From Bradyrhizobium sp. CCBAU 051011 (GTDB lineage: Bacteria; Pseudomonadota; Alphaproteobacteria; Rhizobiales; Xanthobacteraceae): a stretch of DNA of 64,000 nucleotides. The first letter of the stretch is position 1. Each line of letters begins with the position of its first letter. Of the stretch, positions 8,042 to 16,345 are shown in pieces. The notes below the pieces were generated by a model that was not told where the DNA came from, made no database searches, and was given only the letters and a program-made list of their open reading frames with translations. The position numbers and the translations under genes are program-made. The stretch is taken from contig NZ_CP022222.1 of the NCBI RefSeq assembly GCF_009930815.1, positions 620,001-684,000 on the forward strand. Reading direction: 5' to 3'.

Positions 8042-8715
8042 AACCTTCTGTCTTTGACGCACGCGCCGCCAGCTCTTACGCTGAAGGCCCACCACGACAA
8101 GTTCCTGGTTATTCGAGCTTGCACCGCATGGTGTCACTGCTACTCGCAGAGCGAACCCCACAGGATGGCCGCGTGCTGGTCTTGGGTGCTGGGGGCGGCC
8201 AGGAGCTCAAGGCGATGGCGGAAGCGCATCCAGGATGGTCATTCGACGGGGTGGATCCCTCCAGCGAAATGCTTCGTCTGGCCGTTCAAGTGGCGGGGCC
8301 GGACGCTGCACGCATGCGGTTTCATCGAGGCTACATTGACGACGCTCCCGGCGGGCCTTTCGATGCTGCCACATCCATTTTGACTTTCCATTTCATCCCT
8401 CATGACCAACGCCTCGAAACCTTAAAGCAAATGCGGCGTCGGTTGAGAGTCGGTGCACCCTTCGTCCTGGTCCATCTCAGCTTCCCGCAAACTGAGCCTG
8501 AGCGGTCGATATGGATAGACCGTCATGTCGCGTATGGCCTGTCGAATGGATTAGAACCGGCCGATGCCAAGAGAGCCCGCCAAGCAATCAGCAACGGACT
8601 AACAATCCTGTCGCCCGAAGAAGACGTGGCCATGCTCCGCCTTGCCGGATTTTCGAATGCTAGCCTGTTCTATGCAGGATTGAGCATCAGAGGCTGGGTC
8701 GCCTACGCCGAATAG
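8038..8715 (+). CDS. Class I SAM-dependent methyltransferase
   Basis: This 225-residue methyltransferase starts at a GTG that overlaps the rrf2 stop (GTGA), so the two are translationally coupled. Motif I is RVLVLGAGGGQEL near residue 46, motif II the acidic end of FDGVDPS, and post-motif region FDAATSILTFHFIP. The substrate is unknown. Because it shares an operon and operator with an Rrf2 regulator, it is probably the main regulated target, perhaps detoxifying a small electrophile or metalloid. That role is inference only. Confidence 0.9.
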   Translation: MKPSVFDARAASSYAEGPPRQVPGYSSLHRMVSLLLAERTPQDGRVLVLGAGGGQELKAMAEAHPGWSFDGVDPSSEMLRLAVQVAGPDAARMRFHRGYIDDAPGGPFDAATSILTFHFIPHDQRLETLKQMRRRLRVGAPFVLVHLSFPQTEPERSIWIDRHVAYGLSNGLEPADAKRARQAISNGLTILSPEEDVAMLRLAGFSNASLFYAGLSIRGWVAYAE

Positions 8716-8780
8716 CTCTGTCCGTCGCCGGCACAGAGGCGTTGGCCAATGTGCCCTCCAGAGCGCGTGGCCGGCCTCCA

Positions 8781-9011
8781 TCACCGGGATCTTGGCCAGG
8801 GCCGATGCTTGGCGCGCCATTTCGGGCCGGGGCCCCGCATGTAGTGCAGCTCGGGCCGGTAGCTATCGCGTACGTCCATAACCAGGTTGTGAGCGACGCT
8901 GGCGAAGTCGGAAGCTGTCTCGGCCGTCTTGCGGGCAAAACCAGATATTGCGGTCCAGCGCGCACAAGCGGGTGCGATCGCACGGGGGCTGACGATGCTT
9001 TTCCAGATCAT
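8781..9011 (-). CDS. Small hypothetical protein
   Basis: This is a 76-residue frame starting MIWKSIVSPRA. GGAG lies 7 bases before the ATG on the minus strand, a better ribosome-binding site than for any other frame in this region. The composition (TASDFASVAHNLVMDVRDS, then PELHYMRGPGPKWR) looks protein-like, but I recognise no family. It could also be a remnant of a longer gene. Confidence 0.35.
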   Translation of the reverse strand: MIWKSIVSPRAIAPACARWTAISGFARKTAETASDFASVAHNLVMDVRDSYRPELHYMRGPGPKWRAKHRPWPRSR

Positions 9012-9440
9012 CTTTTTTCTCCGTCCGGTTGGATTTGGGCACTGTGATGATCTATCGGATCGGAGCAGCGACCGCGCCAGAGCGATTGCCGTACCTGCAG
9101 AGCGATTGCTGCTAACGCCTGTGCCTCAGCTCGTGAAAGAACCACTAGAGATTGCGTGGCTTGTCAGGCAAATCAGGCATGGCTTGGTCCAGTCGTCCTT
9201 GCAAAAATATTCCGCTTCGCGATTACCCCAAATCACTCCTACAACTCCCGCCATCCCGCACCCGCTGGAGGGGCGTATCGCGATCGTCACGGACGTTGGG
9301 CGCGGGATGCGGTGGACGCGGCAGCGTCGGGCGCGCCAGTAATCGCAGGGCGGGCTTTGTCCTGTGAGCGATCGAACGGTGCGCGACGAACGGCGCTTAA
9401 ACGCCTTCGCCAGAACTTTGATTTGGCAGCATGCGGGCCA
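9012..9440. other. Intergenic region, no gene recognised
   Basis: Short frames exist on both strands, none with a recognisable product. It leads into the repeat region at 9440. Confidence 0.35.
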
Positions 9441-9770
9441 ATCGAAACATTCTGGCGGGGGAAGCCGCGGACGGCAAAGGCGTGTGGTTCTGGCACCCGT
9501 GGCTGGTGTCAAGCTGGCGGAGATTGATCTGTCACAACCGGGCTTCGATCGATCGTCAATTCGTCAGCGACGGAGGCCAAAGGAATTCGGCTCCGGGAAG
9601 AGCGCGCTATAAACCGTTAAAACCATTGCGCAGGGAAGGCCGGGTGTTCCGGCGCACCTGCAGTCCGCCGTGTGCACCCCTGTGCGCACGACTGCGGGTG
9701 TCATGGGCACCCGGCCTTCCCTGCGCCCTCTTCGATTTTCGAGGGCAACGCAGATCGCAAAACTCGGGCG
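9440..9770. repeat. Bradyrhizobium-type interspersed repeat with 19-bp perfect inverted repeat
   Basis: GCGCAGGGAAGGCCGGGTG (9628-9646) pairs perfectly with 9708-9726 across a 61-base loop. The flanking stretch from about 9440, including AAACCGTTAAAACCATTGCGC, matches my memory of a long dispersed repeat common in Bradyrhizobium genomes, although I cannot verify it here. The 157-residue open frame that covers it is therefore not taken as a gene. The outer limits are approximate. Confidence 0.6.
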
Positions 9771-9803
9771 CAATGCGCCGCGAGAATGTGGAGATGTGTC
9801 CAC

Positions 9804-9889
9804 CGTCATTGCGAGCGGAGCGAAGCAATCCATCTCTCCGAGCACGCAGAGCCATGGATTGCTTCGTCGCTGCGCTCCTCGCAATGACG
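9804..9889. repeat. Palindromic intergenic repeat (CGTCATTGCGAGC type)
   Basis: CGTCATTGCGAGCGGAGCG opens and CGCTCCTCGCAATGACG closes the element, with GAAGCAATCCAT and ATGGATTGCTTC as inner arms. The whole unit can fold into one long hairpin. A second copy lies at 27073-27209. Confidence 0.8.
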
Positions 9890-9991
9890 CGGAGCGAGCG
9901 TTGATGGCTGTTTGACATTCGAATCCGCGCATTGTCGTCTGCCACAAAAACCTGTCTAGTGACGAACAAAAGGCCACCACGGGAGACTCTC

Positions 9992-10813
9992 TTGAAAACA
10001 ATCCGCGCGGCAATCCTGCTCGCACTCGTGAGCCCACCGGCCTTCGCGCAAACCAAGGACAAGGCGCCGAACGCCGACCGGCCATTGCTCGCGACATTCT
10101 GCGATGCCGCTGACATCAAGGGATCGGCCTGCAGGCGGGCCAAGGCATATCCCGGCGGCAAGCGGTGCGACGTCAAGCTGCGGCCGGATCGTTACAGCGG
10201 CAAATTCCTCGCCGACGGCAGCACGCTTCTCGTCGTCAATTACGAGAGCGGCTGCGAAGCGCACGCCAATGATTTCGGCGGCTCCGTGATCTTCGAGCAG
10301 AAGGATGGCGCCGCCATCTTCAACGGATATCAGCCGGGCTTTCAGGTCAACGATTGCATCACGCTTGCGCGCAATGACAAGCAGGACCGGTTGATCTGCA
10401 TCACCGGCCATATCGGGCAAGGCCATCTCGAATCCGGCGTCGCCGAAATGGTGTTCACCCGCGACTTCAACAAGACGATCGATATGTCCCTGAACTATTT
10501 CGTGACCGGAGAGGACGCGGTCGGCGCCTACGGATCCAACGTCGTCGAGTGCAAGGAGACGTCGAAATATTTCGGCTTCGCCAGGCTCGGCGCCGGACCA
10601 GCGCCCGATACGGTTGCCGTCGAGATCGCCCATGCCGACAAGGCGACCATCGAGACCGCATGCACCAAGGGCTTTCCGAAGCCGAAGCAGCTCTTTGGCG
10701 AGCTTGGGCCCGGCGAGGCCTATGTCCCGCCCGGACACGAGAAGAAAGCGAGGTTCGTGATTGACCTCACCACCAGCAAGGCCGTGCCGGAAGCAGAGTT
10801 CGCCAAGCGGTAA
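9992..10813 (+). CDS. Hypothetical secreted protein
   Basis: A TTG start at 9992, five bases after GGGAGA (9981-9986), gives 273 residues with a clear Sec signal peptide (KTIRAAILLALVSPPAFAQ). The mature part is about 250 residues and contains several Cys (CDAADIKGSACRRAK, ESGCEAH, NDCITLA, LICITG), suggesting disulfides in the periplasm. I recognise no catalytic motif or family. The frame extends upstream to 9932, but that part precedes the ribosome-binding site and is not signal-like. Confidence 0.75.
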   Translation: MKTIRAAILLALVSPPAFAQTKDKAPNADRPLLATFCDAADIKGSACRRAKAYPGGKRCDVKLRPDRYSGKFLADGSTLLVVNYESGCEAHANDFGGSVIFEQKDGAAIFNGYQPGFQVNDCITLARNDKQDRLICITGHIGQGHLESGVAEMVFTRDFNKTIDMSLNYFVTGEDAVGAYGSNVVECKETSKYFGFARLGAGPAPDTVAVEIAHADKATIETACTKGFPKPKQLFGELGPGEAYVPPGHEKKARFVIDLTTSKAVPEAEFAKR

Positions 10814-11066
10814 CATGAGCCGCTATGGTTACCCGAAAATAGCGTCGCCGGCATTGCGAGCGCCGCCGCGGGAGCCGCCCCGCCGCGCAACGGTGATGGC
10901 CTACCGCAGGCCGGCGTTGTGCAGCCGCCGTTGAACCTTTCGCCGGGCAGGCGCGTCAAAGCCCTTTCAGAATACTTTAAGTCCTTTTGCCGATTGTTGG
11001 TCGTGCCGTTCCGTTCACAATGGATACGGCCCGCGAAAGCCGGCTCGAACACAGGTAGGTGGGCGA

Positions 11067-11516
11067 ATGACCGAGGGATCGAATCGCCAGCGCGTGCTGG
11101 ATTTCCTCAACGTCCTGTATTCCGGCGACGTCGAAGCCGCGCTGGAGCGCTGCACCGACGATTGCGAATCCCTCGCCAACGCCCCGATCGACATCCTTCC
11201 GCATATGGGTCATCGCCGCGGCAAGGCCGAGCTGCGCGAGATGTGGAATGCGGTGCGCGCCCGCTATTCCGAGCTGCGCTGCGAGGTGCCGATGCTGGTC
11301 ACCGAGGGCGACAAAGCGGCCGCGTTCATCCGCGTGTTCTTCCGCAAGAACATCAATCAACGCATGGTGCAGTTCGACATCGCCGGCTTCTACACGCTGC
11401 GCGACGGCAAGATCAGCCACATCAGGGAAATCATCGACACCTTCGACCTGGTCCAGCAACTGCTCGAGCGCGACATCGCCGCGATCCTGACCGGCCGGCG
11501 GCCCGACCCGATCTAG
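11067..11516 (+). CDS. SnoaL / NTF2-like protein
   Basis: This is a 149-residue NTF2-like (cystatin-fold) cone protein. It has the typical N-terminal helix (QRVLDFLNVLYSGDVEAALE), the GHRRGKAELREM segment, and a C-terminal strand with DGKISHIREIIDTFDLV. Proteins of this fold are small isomerases, hydrolases or ligand-binding proteins; the activity cannot be assigned. A shorter paralogue at 12117-12551 shares the SRRGKA / HRRGKA region and the DTFDLV motif, so the pair probably arose by duplication. Confidence 0.85.
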   Translation: MTEGSNRQRVLDFLNVLYSGDVEAALERCTDDCESLANAPIDILPHMGHRRGKAELREMWNAVRARYSELRCEVPMLVTEGDKAAAFIRVFFRKNINQRMVQFDIAGFYTLRDGKISHIREIIDTFDLVQQLLERDIAAILTGRRPDPI

Positions 11517-11678
11517 CGCGGTCGTTCACTCGGACCAGCGACGCGGATCCCTGATGGCCCGTCGCGCAATGACGCATCAACAGGCAGCACATCCGCACCG
11601 CTCATTTTCCCGGCACCCTTGAACCTCATCGCGTTCAACGTGACACACCACAAGGCTTGTTCCGGACCAGATGAAGAT

Positions 11679-11945
11679 ATGAAAATCGCGTTGCTGGCTT
11701 TGCTTGGTTTGGCGTTGGGGGCGCTGGGAGGCGCGGCACTGGGCATCGGGGCGGGTCTGGTCTGGGTGGAAATCTTCAGAACCACGAGTTTTGAAGGCTA
11801 TAGCGGGATGCTGGTGTTCTTCACCTTCATGCCGCTGGGGGCCGCAATCGGCGGTATCGGCGGTGCCCTGCTGTTCGGCATCATCGCCATCCGCGACGCC
11901 GAGATCGCCATCGAACGCGAGCCGGTGCGTCGCCACGACCGCTAA
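11679..11945 (+). CDS. Small membrane protein with two Gly/Ala-rich TM helices
   Basis: From the ATG at 11679 the product is 88 residues. It has one TM helix at about 4-27 (LLALLGLALGALGGAALGIG) and a second at about 48-75 (VFFTFMPLGAAIGGIGGALL), with a short charged C-terminus. The frame is open to 11619, but the upstream part is not membrane-like. It lies between two NTF2-like paralogues. Function unknown. Confidence 0.6.
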   Translation: MKIALLALLGLALGALGGAALGIGAGLVWVEIFRTTSFEGYSGMLVFFTFMPLGAAIGGIGGALLFGIIAIRDAEIAIEREPVRRHDR

Positions 11946-12116
11946 AGCGGCCTAAACCGCCGCATTTGTGCAATGCAGAAACGGCAATTGCGTTTTGGCC
12001 GAACTACTCTATTTCTGGCTGCAACAGTGAAGTTCGGCATTTCGGCCCGGCATCGATGAAGACGCTCCGTTGGCGCGCTTGCCGTTTTTAATTCCAGTTC
12101 CAAGGACCAGATCAAA

Positions 12117-12551
12117 ATGACAGAGCATAGTCTCTGGCGTTTTTCGCGCGCGTTGCATCGCGCGATCAATGAACGCCAGCCTGCCGATCTCGAAGCCGTG
12201 CTCGACGAAGACGTCGACTGGGCGATCTATGGACCGATTGACATGTATCCGTTCTTCGGCTCGCGCCGCGGCAAGGCCGCCGTGATCGATGTCATCAGGC
12301 AGATCGCCGACAATTTCCGCGTCCACCGCTTCGACCGCGAATCGATCATGCTGGGCGTGGACTCGGCCGCCTCGATGATGCGCTATTCGCTGACCGCGCT
12401 GGATTCGAACAAGCCGATCAGCCTGCGCATCGCCCATTTCGCCCAGTTCAAGGCCGGCCGCCTGACCAACTTCCGTGTGCTGGTCGACACCTTCGACCTG
12501 GTCGAGCAGACCGTGGGCTATCCGATCAACCTGCCGCGGATGGCGGTTTAG
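12117..12551 (+). CDS. SnoaL / NTF2-like protein
   Basis: This 144-residue protein is a second NTF2-like protein, starting MTEHSLWRFSRALHRAINE. It carries FFGSRRGKAAVIDVI and ends with LTNFRVLVDTFDLVEQTVG, closely parallel to the protein at 11067. The key pocket residues of known enzymes in the fold are not obvious. It is probably cytoplasmic. Function unknown. Confidence 0.85.
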   Translation: MTEHSLWRFSRALHRAINERQPADLEAVLDEDVDWAIYGPIDMYPFFGSRRGKAAVIDVIRQIADNFRVHRFDRESIMLGVDSAASMMRYSLTALDSNKPISLRIAHFAQFKAGRLTNFRVLVDTFDLVEQTVGYPINLPRMAV

Positions 12552-12630
12552 TTCGGTCGTTCGCTGCACCCGCCATAATTTCGCAACAGAGCGAACGCAT
12601 TCTGGGCGCGACTTGGAATGCGGGCGGGCA

Positions 12631-13554
12631 ATGATTCCGAAAATGCGATTTGGCTGGGCGCGGCTGCCAATGCTGGTGGCCGGCGTAAGTTTGGCTGCGA
12701 TGCTGGCGGCCGCGGCGCAAACGCCGCCGGCGGACGACGAACCGGAGACGCAGGAGGCTGAAGAGGTCGAGCAGGCGCCTGCGGCTCCCAGCGTCAACGA
12801 CGTCGACATCATGAAGGACATCGACGTCGATAAACTCGACTGGAGCCAGCTCAATGTCGATGCATCGACCCTGATGGACCTGGCGGCGAAAGGAAGCAGC
12901 TCGTCGAAAGGCGCGGCCAGCGCCGACGCTTCATGGTCCGCCAATGAAAGGGCGAACGGCACTTCCGCGGTGTCGGTCAAGCAATCGATCTCGCCGTTCT
13001 GGGATACGCGCATCGGCGCCGACATGACGGTCGCCCGGCAAGGCACGGCGACGACGTCCGAACTGCTTTCGGAACGGCTGGCCAATGGCGGCAGCCTGCC
13101 GCAATCGTCCGGCAGCGCCTGGGCGGCGATCACCGCTCCCGGCGTGGCCTCGATCTGGGACAAGACCGCAGTCGAAGCCCGCGTCGATCCCGGGTCCGAG
13201 CAGAGCAAGCTCGGCACCTCCTTAAGCAAGTCGCTGCCGATCAGCGAGCAATATTCGCTGACGCTACGAAACGACTACAACCTGATCCAGCAGGGCATCG
13301 TGCCGGTGCCCGGCATCGTCAGCCATCCGTCCCGCAGCTACGAGACCGACCAGTCGGCACGGCTCAGCATCGCCGATACCGGCACCAGCTTCCTTGCTGG
13401 CCAGACCCTGTCGACCTCCGATGACAGGTGGCTGCGCAAGGTCGGCGCCGAGCAGAAGCTGTTCGACGGCGTCACCATCTCCGGCTCGATCGGCGAAACG
13501 CCCTCGGGCGTTGCCAGCAAGAGCCTCAGCGCAGGCTTCAGGCGGAGCTGGTAA
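12631..13554 (+). CDS. Hypothetical exported protein
   Basis: The frame is open from 12475, but that part shadows the NTF2-like gene. ATG at 12631 (or 12643) gives about 307 residues with an N-terminal signal or anchor (RLPMLVAGVSLAAMLAAAAQ). An acidic proline-rich linker (residues about 30-55) and an Asp-rich segment with DVDIMKDIDVDKLDWSQ follow. The remainder is rich in Ser, Thr and Gly with alternating patterns and ends in FRRSW, so a beta-rich, possibly outer-membrane-associated fold is plausible. I recognise no family. Confidence 0.7.
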   Translation: MIPKMRFGWARLPMLVAGVSLAAMLAAAAQTPPADDEPETQEAEEVEQAPAAPSVNDVDIMKDIDVDKLDWSQLNVDASTLMDLAAKGSSSSKGAASADASWSANERANGTSAVSVKQSISPFWDTRIGADMTVARQGTATTSELLSERLANGGSLPQSSGSAWAAITAPGVASIWDKTAVEARVDPGSEQSKLGTSLSKSLPISEQYSLTLRNDYNLIQQGIVPVPGIVSHPSRSYETDQSARLSIADTGTSFLAGQTLSTSDDRWLRKVGAEQKLFDGVTISGSIGETPSGVASKSLSAGFRRSW

Positions 13555-13738
13555 GGAGTGAAATCGGCCGATTTGGCTAGGGTTTTCAGCCCCTTAAGGT
13601 TAACGCCGGAGAATGAACGACCATTGCCGCAGATTGGCCAAGATGCGGTCAAAATCGGCGGGACAGATGGGACCCGCTCCACTTCGTCGTGCGGGGGACT
13701 GTCCGCGCTCGCCTGAAAGCGAAACAGAGGAATAGCCG

Positions 13739-14155
13739 ATGAACGCTACCAATCGTTCCGAACAGACTGATGCAAACACGGAGGTCGACAGCGATCTCGC
13801 CGCCGTCTCCGAAGTCGAGGCCGGCATCCGCGATTTCGTTCGCAACGATATCGCCTATCTGCGCCGCCCCGCAGTCGCTCCGGACACCGCGCCGCTCGAC
13901 GCCAATGCGGAAGCCACCGTCAACAACGTCAATTCGCTGATCCAGCGCGTCGCCGGCACCTCGCTGGCGGAAATCGAGAAGCTGATTTCCGAACTCGAAA
14001 GCCTCCGCGACCTGCTGCATGCCGAAGGCCAGCGCGTTCAACGCGAGATCTCGGGCTACGCCCAGCTCAGCCAGGCGGCGATGAAGTCGACGCGCATGAT
14101 CGCCGACAACGTCACGCAGTGGAAGCGCGCCGCCGACGGTCTGCGCAACGCCTGA
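13739..14155 (+). CDS. Hypothetical coiled-coil protein
   Basis: This is a 138-residue protein preceded by GAGGAAT at 13726-13732. Residues about 70-115 form a likely coiled coil (SLAEIEKLISELESLRDLL and beyond). There is no signal peptide or TM segment. The gene is followed by a strong intrinsic terminator, so it is a complete transcription unit or the end of one. I know no function. Confidence 0.8.
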   Translation: MNATNRSEQTDANTEVDSDLAAVSEVEAGIRDFVRNDIAYLRRPAVAPDTAPLDANAEATVNNVNSLIQRVAGTSLAEIEKLISELESLRDLLHAEGQRVQREISGYAQLSQAAMKSTRMIADNVTQWKRAADGLRNA

Positions 14156-14181
14156 TCTGATCGTTGCAAAAATCTAACACT

Positions 14182-14218
14182 CCGCCGCGTTCCGTACCGG
14201 AGCGCGGCGGTTTTGTTT
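14182..14218 (+). terminator. Rho-independent terminator
   Basis: CCGCCGCG (14182-14189) pairs with CGCGGCGG (14203-14210), extended by an inner TCCG/CGGA stem, and is followed by TTTTGTTT. It sits 27 bp after the stop of the coiled-coil gene. Confidence 0.85.
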
Positions 14219-14311
14219 GGCTGTGTTCGATCTGAACTTTATAAGCACGGTCGCGTCCAAGCACCGCTGTCGTCACGTGGCGACAGGCATCTTTTTAAGG
14301 ACACACCGGCG

Positions 14312-14449
14312 ATGCAAAACGTTCAGCCAGACAACGTCGATTCAATGCCGTTGCGGCAATCGTCCCATAGCATGGGCACGCTCGTGATCCGCTTCGTCGG
14401 ACTGCTGACGCTCGCGGTCGTGGCAATGACGCTTATCTGGAGCCGCTGA
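14312..14449 (+). CDS. 45-residue single-TM membrane protein
   Basis: The ATG at 14312 is preceded by TTAAGGA. The product has a polar N-terminus and one TM helix (TLVIRFVGLLTLAVVAMTLI) ending WSR. It converges with another one-TM miniprotein at 14487-14630. Function unknown. Confidence 0.55.
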   Translation: MQNVQPDNVDSMPLRQSSHSMGTLVIRFVGLLTLAVVAMTLIWSR

Positions 14450-14486
14450 ACTTTTCGTCAGCGTTCACGACTATCCGATCCCACGA

Positions 14487-14630
14487 TTACTGACGCGCGA
14501 ACGAGGTTTCCTCGATCGTGTAGACGCCGTCGGCGTAGGACTTCACCACCATGGTGGCGGTCAGCATCACCGCCAGCGTGACGGTTGCGAAGACAAAGCC
14601 GACGAATTTCAGGCTGCTGCGATCTGCCAT
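14487..14630 (-). CDS. 47-residue single-TM membrane protein
   Basis: ATG at 14630 with GAGGGG six bases upstream gives MADRSSLKFVGFVFATVTL and onward, a single TM helix at about 9-31 followed by a polar tail (DGVYTIEETSFARQ) that is probably periplasmic. An upstream in-frame start at 14696 lacks a ribosome-binding site. Function unknown. Confidence 0.6.
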   Translation of the reverse strand: MADRSSLKFVGFVFATVTLAVMLTATMVVKSYADGVYTIEETSFARQ

Positions 14631-14747
14631 GTTCATCCCCTCGGTACTTCCCCTGAGACGCTTATGGCAGGCAGAAAGTTCAAATTGCGTTAGCAAAAAA
14701 TCGGTTTCGCGGAGTCATGGATGACGAAACACTAACGAAACAATTGG

Positions 14748-15254
14748 CTAACCATGTTGCCCCGGACGGTCCCCTGAAATCCCACCCCGCCGCGGCACGA
14801 AGGCGGTGGCGAGGAACGAGAACACGGCTTCGCCGCGCTGATTGATGCCGGTATTGCGGGCCTGGAGGATGCCCCATTCGGGACGCTTCTCCGAGGTCCG
14901 CTTGGTTTCGACCTGGTTGGAGAAGCTGACGGTATCGCCTGCCAACACCGGCCTGATCCAGCGCAGTTCGCGAAAACCCGGCGACGGCCCCCATACCGCG
15001 ACCCGCTCACCGCGCGCGGCGGCTTCCGCCGACAGACGCTTGCCGTCGGCGACCAGCAGCTTCATGCACACCGCCGCAACGTGCCAGCCCGATGCGGCCA
15101 ATCCCCCGAACAGGGATTTGCGCCCCTCCTCCTCATCGAGGTGAAAGCGCTGCGGATCGAACTGCGCAGCAAACCGCTTGATGTCGTCGGCGGTAAAGGT
15201 AAACGAGCCGAACTCGCGCCGGGCGCCGATCTCGATATCCTCAAAGAAGCGCAT
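14748..15254 (-). CDS. MaoC-like hotdog-fold dehydratase
   Basis: This is a 168-residue MaoC/hydratase-2 type protein. The family signature is TADDIKRFAAQFDPQRFHLD, where Asp and His are the catalytic pair, followed by GGLAASGWHVAA and the RPVLAGDTV segment. The family hydrates enoyl-CoA thioesters. It starts at 15254, only 2 bp after the stop of a second MaoC gene, so the two form an operon and may make a heterodimer or double hotdog. Confidence 0.9.
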   Translation of the reverse strand: MRFFEDIEIGARREFGSFTFTADDIKRFAAQFDPQRFHLDEEEGRKSLFGGLAASGWHVAAVCMKLLVADGKRLSAEAAARGERVAVWGPSPGFRELRWIRPVLAGDTVSFSNQVETKRTSEKRPEWGILQARNTGINQRGEAVFSFLATAFVPRRGGISGDRPGQHG

Positions 15255-15256
15255 CG

Positions 15257-15718
15257 CTACTCCGCTCCCGCCTCGAGACGCCGACGCACGATGATCGGCG
15301 ACTCCATCTCGCACAGCACGACGCCTGCCGCATTGTGGATCGTGCCCTTGAAGGTCACGATGCCCGTCTCGGGGCGGCTCTTCGAAATCCTGGCCTCCGC
15401 GACGTCGACATCCAGCATCAGGTCGTCACCCGGGCGCAGCGGCGCCAGCCAGCGCATTTCATTGACACCGGGCGAGCCGAGCGAGGCGGTGCGGCCGATG
15501 AAGCCGTCGAACAGCATTCGCATCATCAGCGAGCCGAGATGCCAGCCCGAACCGGACAGCCCCTTCAGCATGGATGCGTTGGCCGCCTCCTCGTCCAGAT
15601 GCATCGGCTGCGGGTCGTATTCGGCGGCGAAGGCCAAAATCTCCTCGCGCGTGACATGGCGCGGTCCGAACGTGCCGAAATGGCCGGGCTTGAAGTCTTC
15701 GAAGGTCAGCGTGGTCAT
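15257..15718 (-). CDS. MaoC-like hotdog-fold dehydratase
   Basis: This 153-residue paralogue (from ATG 15718; a TTG at 15748 is possible) has the same signature, REEILAFAAEYDPQPMHLD, and then GLSGSGWHLGS. The catalytic Asp and His are present. It is the first gene of the two-gene MaoC operon. The substrate is unknown but is likely an acyl-CoA in fatty acid, polyhydroxyalkanoate or branched-chain acid metabolism. Confidence 0.9.
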   Translation of the reverse strand: MTTLTFEDFKPGHFGTFGPRHVTREEILAFAAEYDPQPMHLDEEAANASMLKGLSGSGWHLGSLMMRMLFDGFIGRTASLGSPGVNEMRWLAPLRPGDDLMLDVDVAEARISKSRPETGIVTFKGTIHNAAGVVLCEMESPIIVRRRLEAGAE

Positions 15719-15920
15719 GTCTGGGAATTGGGGATTGGCTGTGGGCAAGCCCGAATGTGGCCGTTATTTGCGGCAATCTCAACCCGCCCACTCGCATGGC
15801 TCGTTCGCCGGGAAAGAGTGCCGTCCGCGGTCTCGACCTTGGCTTGCCCGAAGCAATTTTCGGGGCTAGCCCTGTGTTATCTGGGGACCAGCTTATTTGA
15901 CTCGCCGGGGAGGGCCACCG

Positions 15921-16214
15921 ATGTTCGATTTTCAGGATCTGTTTCAGTGGGATCGTTTCATTACGCCCACGATCATCAAGACTTTCTACTGGCTGGTCAT
16001 CGGCTTGATCGTGCTGTTCGGCCTCTCCGGGATCTTTTCGGCGCTTGCAGCGATGGCGGTCAGCCCGTTCGGCGGCTTCATCCTGCTGTTGTCCTCGATC
16101 GCCGGCGTCGTGGTCGGCGTGGTGTTTTCGCGCATCGCCGCGGAGTTCATCCTGATCGTCTTCCGCATCAACGAGCATCTCGGAGCAATCCGCGATCAGG
16201 GCGGGATGCGGTAA
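15921..16214 (+). CDS. DUF4282-type membrane protein
   Basis: ATG at 15921 after GGGGAGGG gives a 97-residue protein starting MFDFQDLFQWDRFITPTIIK. Two TM helices follow (about 17-43 and 52-77), then a short cytoplasmic tail ending in INEHLGAIRDQ. The FxxxxFDxFITP-like start and two-helix layout match DUF4282. Function unknown. Confidence 0.8.
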   Translation: MFDFQDLFQWDRFITPTIIKTFYWLVIGLIVLFGLSGIFSALAAMAVSPFGGFILLLSSIAGVVVGVVFSRIAAEFILIVFRINEHLGAIRDQGGMR

Positions 16215-16227
16215 GCATGGGGGAATT

Positions 16228-16320
16228 GTAGGGTGGGCAAAGCGTAGCGTGCCCACCATTTCTCTCGCGCTGCTGGAAAGATGGTGGGCGCGGCGCGACG
16301 CGCCTTTGCCCACCATACGG
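16228..16320. repeat. Palindromic intergenic repeat (GTAGGGTGGGCAAAG type)
   Basis: GTAGGGTGGGCAAAGCG opens the unit, GCCTTTGCCCACCATAC closes it, and GTGCCCACCAT / ATGGTGGGCGC form the centre. Related copies lie at 26003-26225 and 37091-37212. It sits between the convergent DUF4282 gene and ychF. Confidence 0.8.
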
Positions 16321-16345
16321 ATCTGCCTCTGCGACAGCCAATATC

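Noticed and set aside
9431..9904. 157-residue open frame on the plus strand
   Set aside because: It runs through two dispersed palindromic repeats; the translation is low-complexity Arg/Pro/Cys text without a family.
12475..12630. 52-codon upstream extension of the exported protein at 12631
   Set aside because: It overlaps the NTF2-like gene in another frame and would bury the signal peptide.
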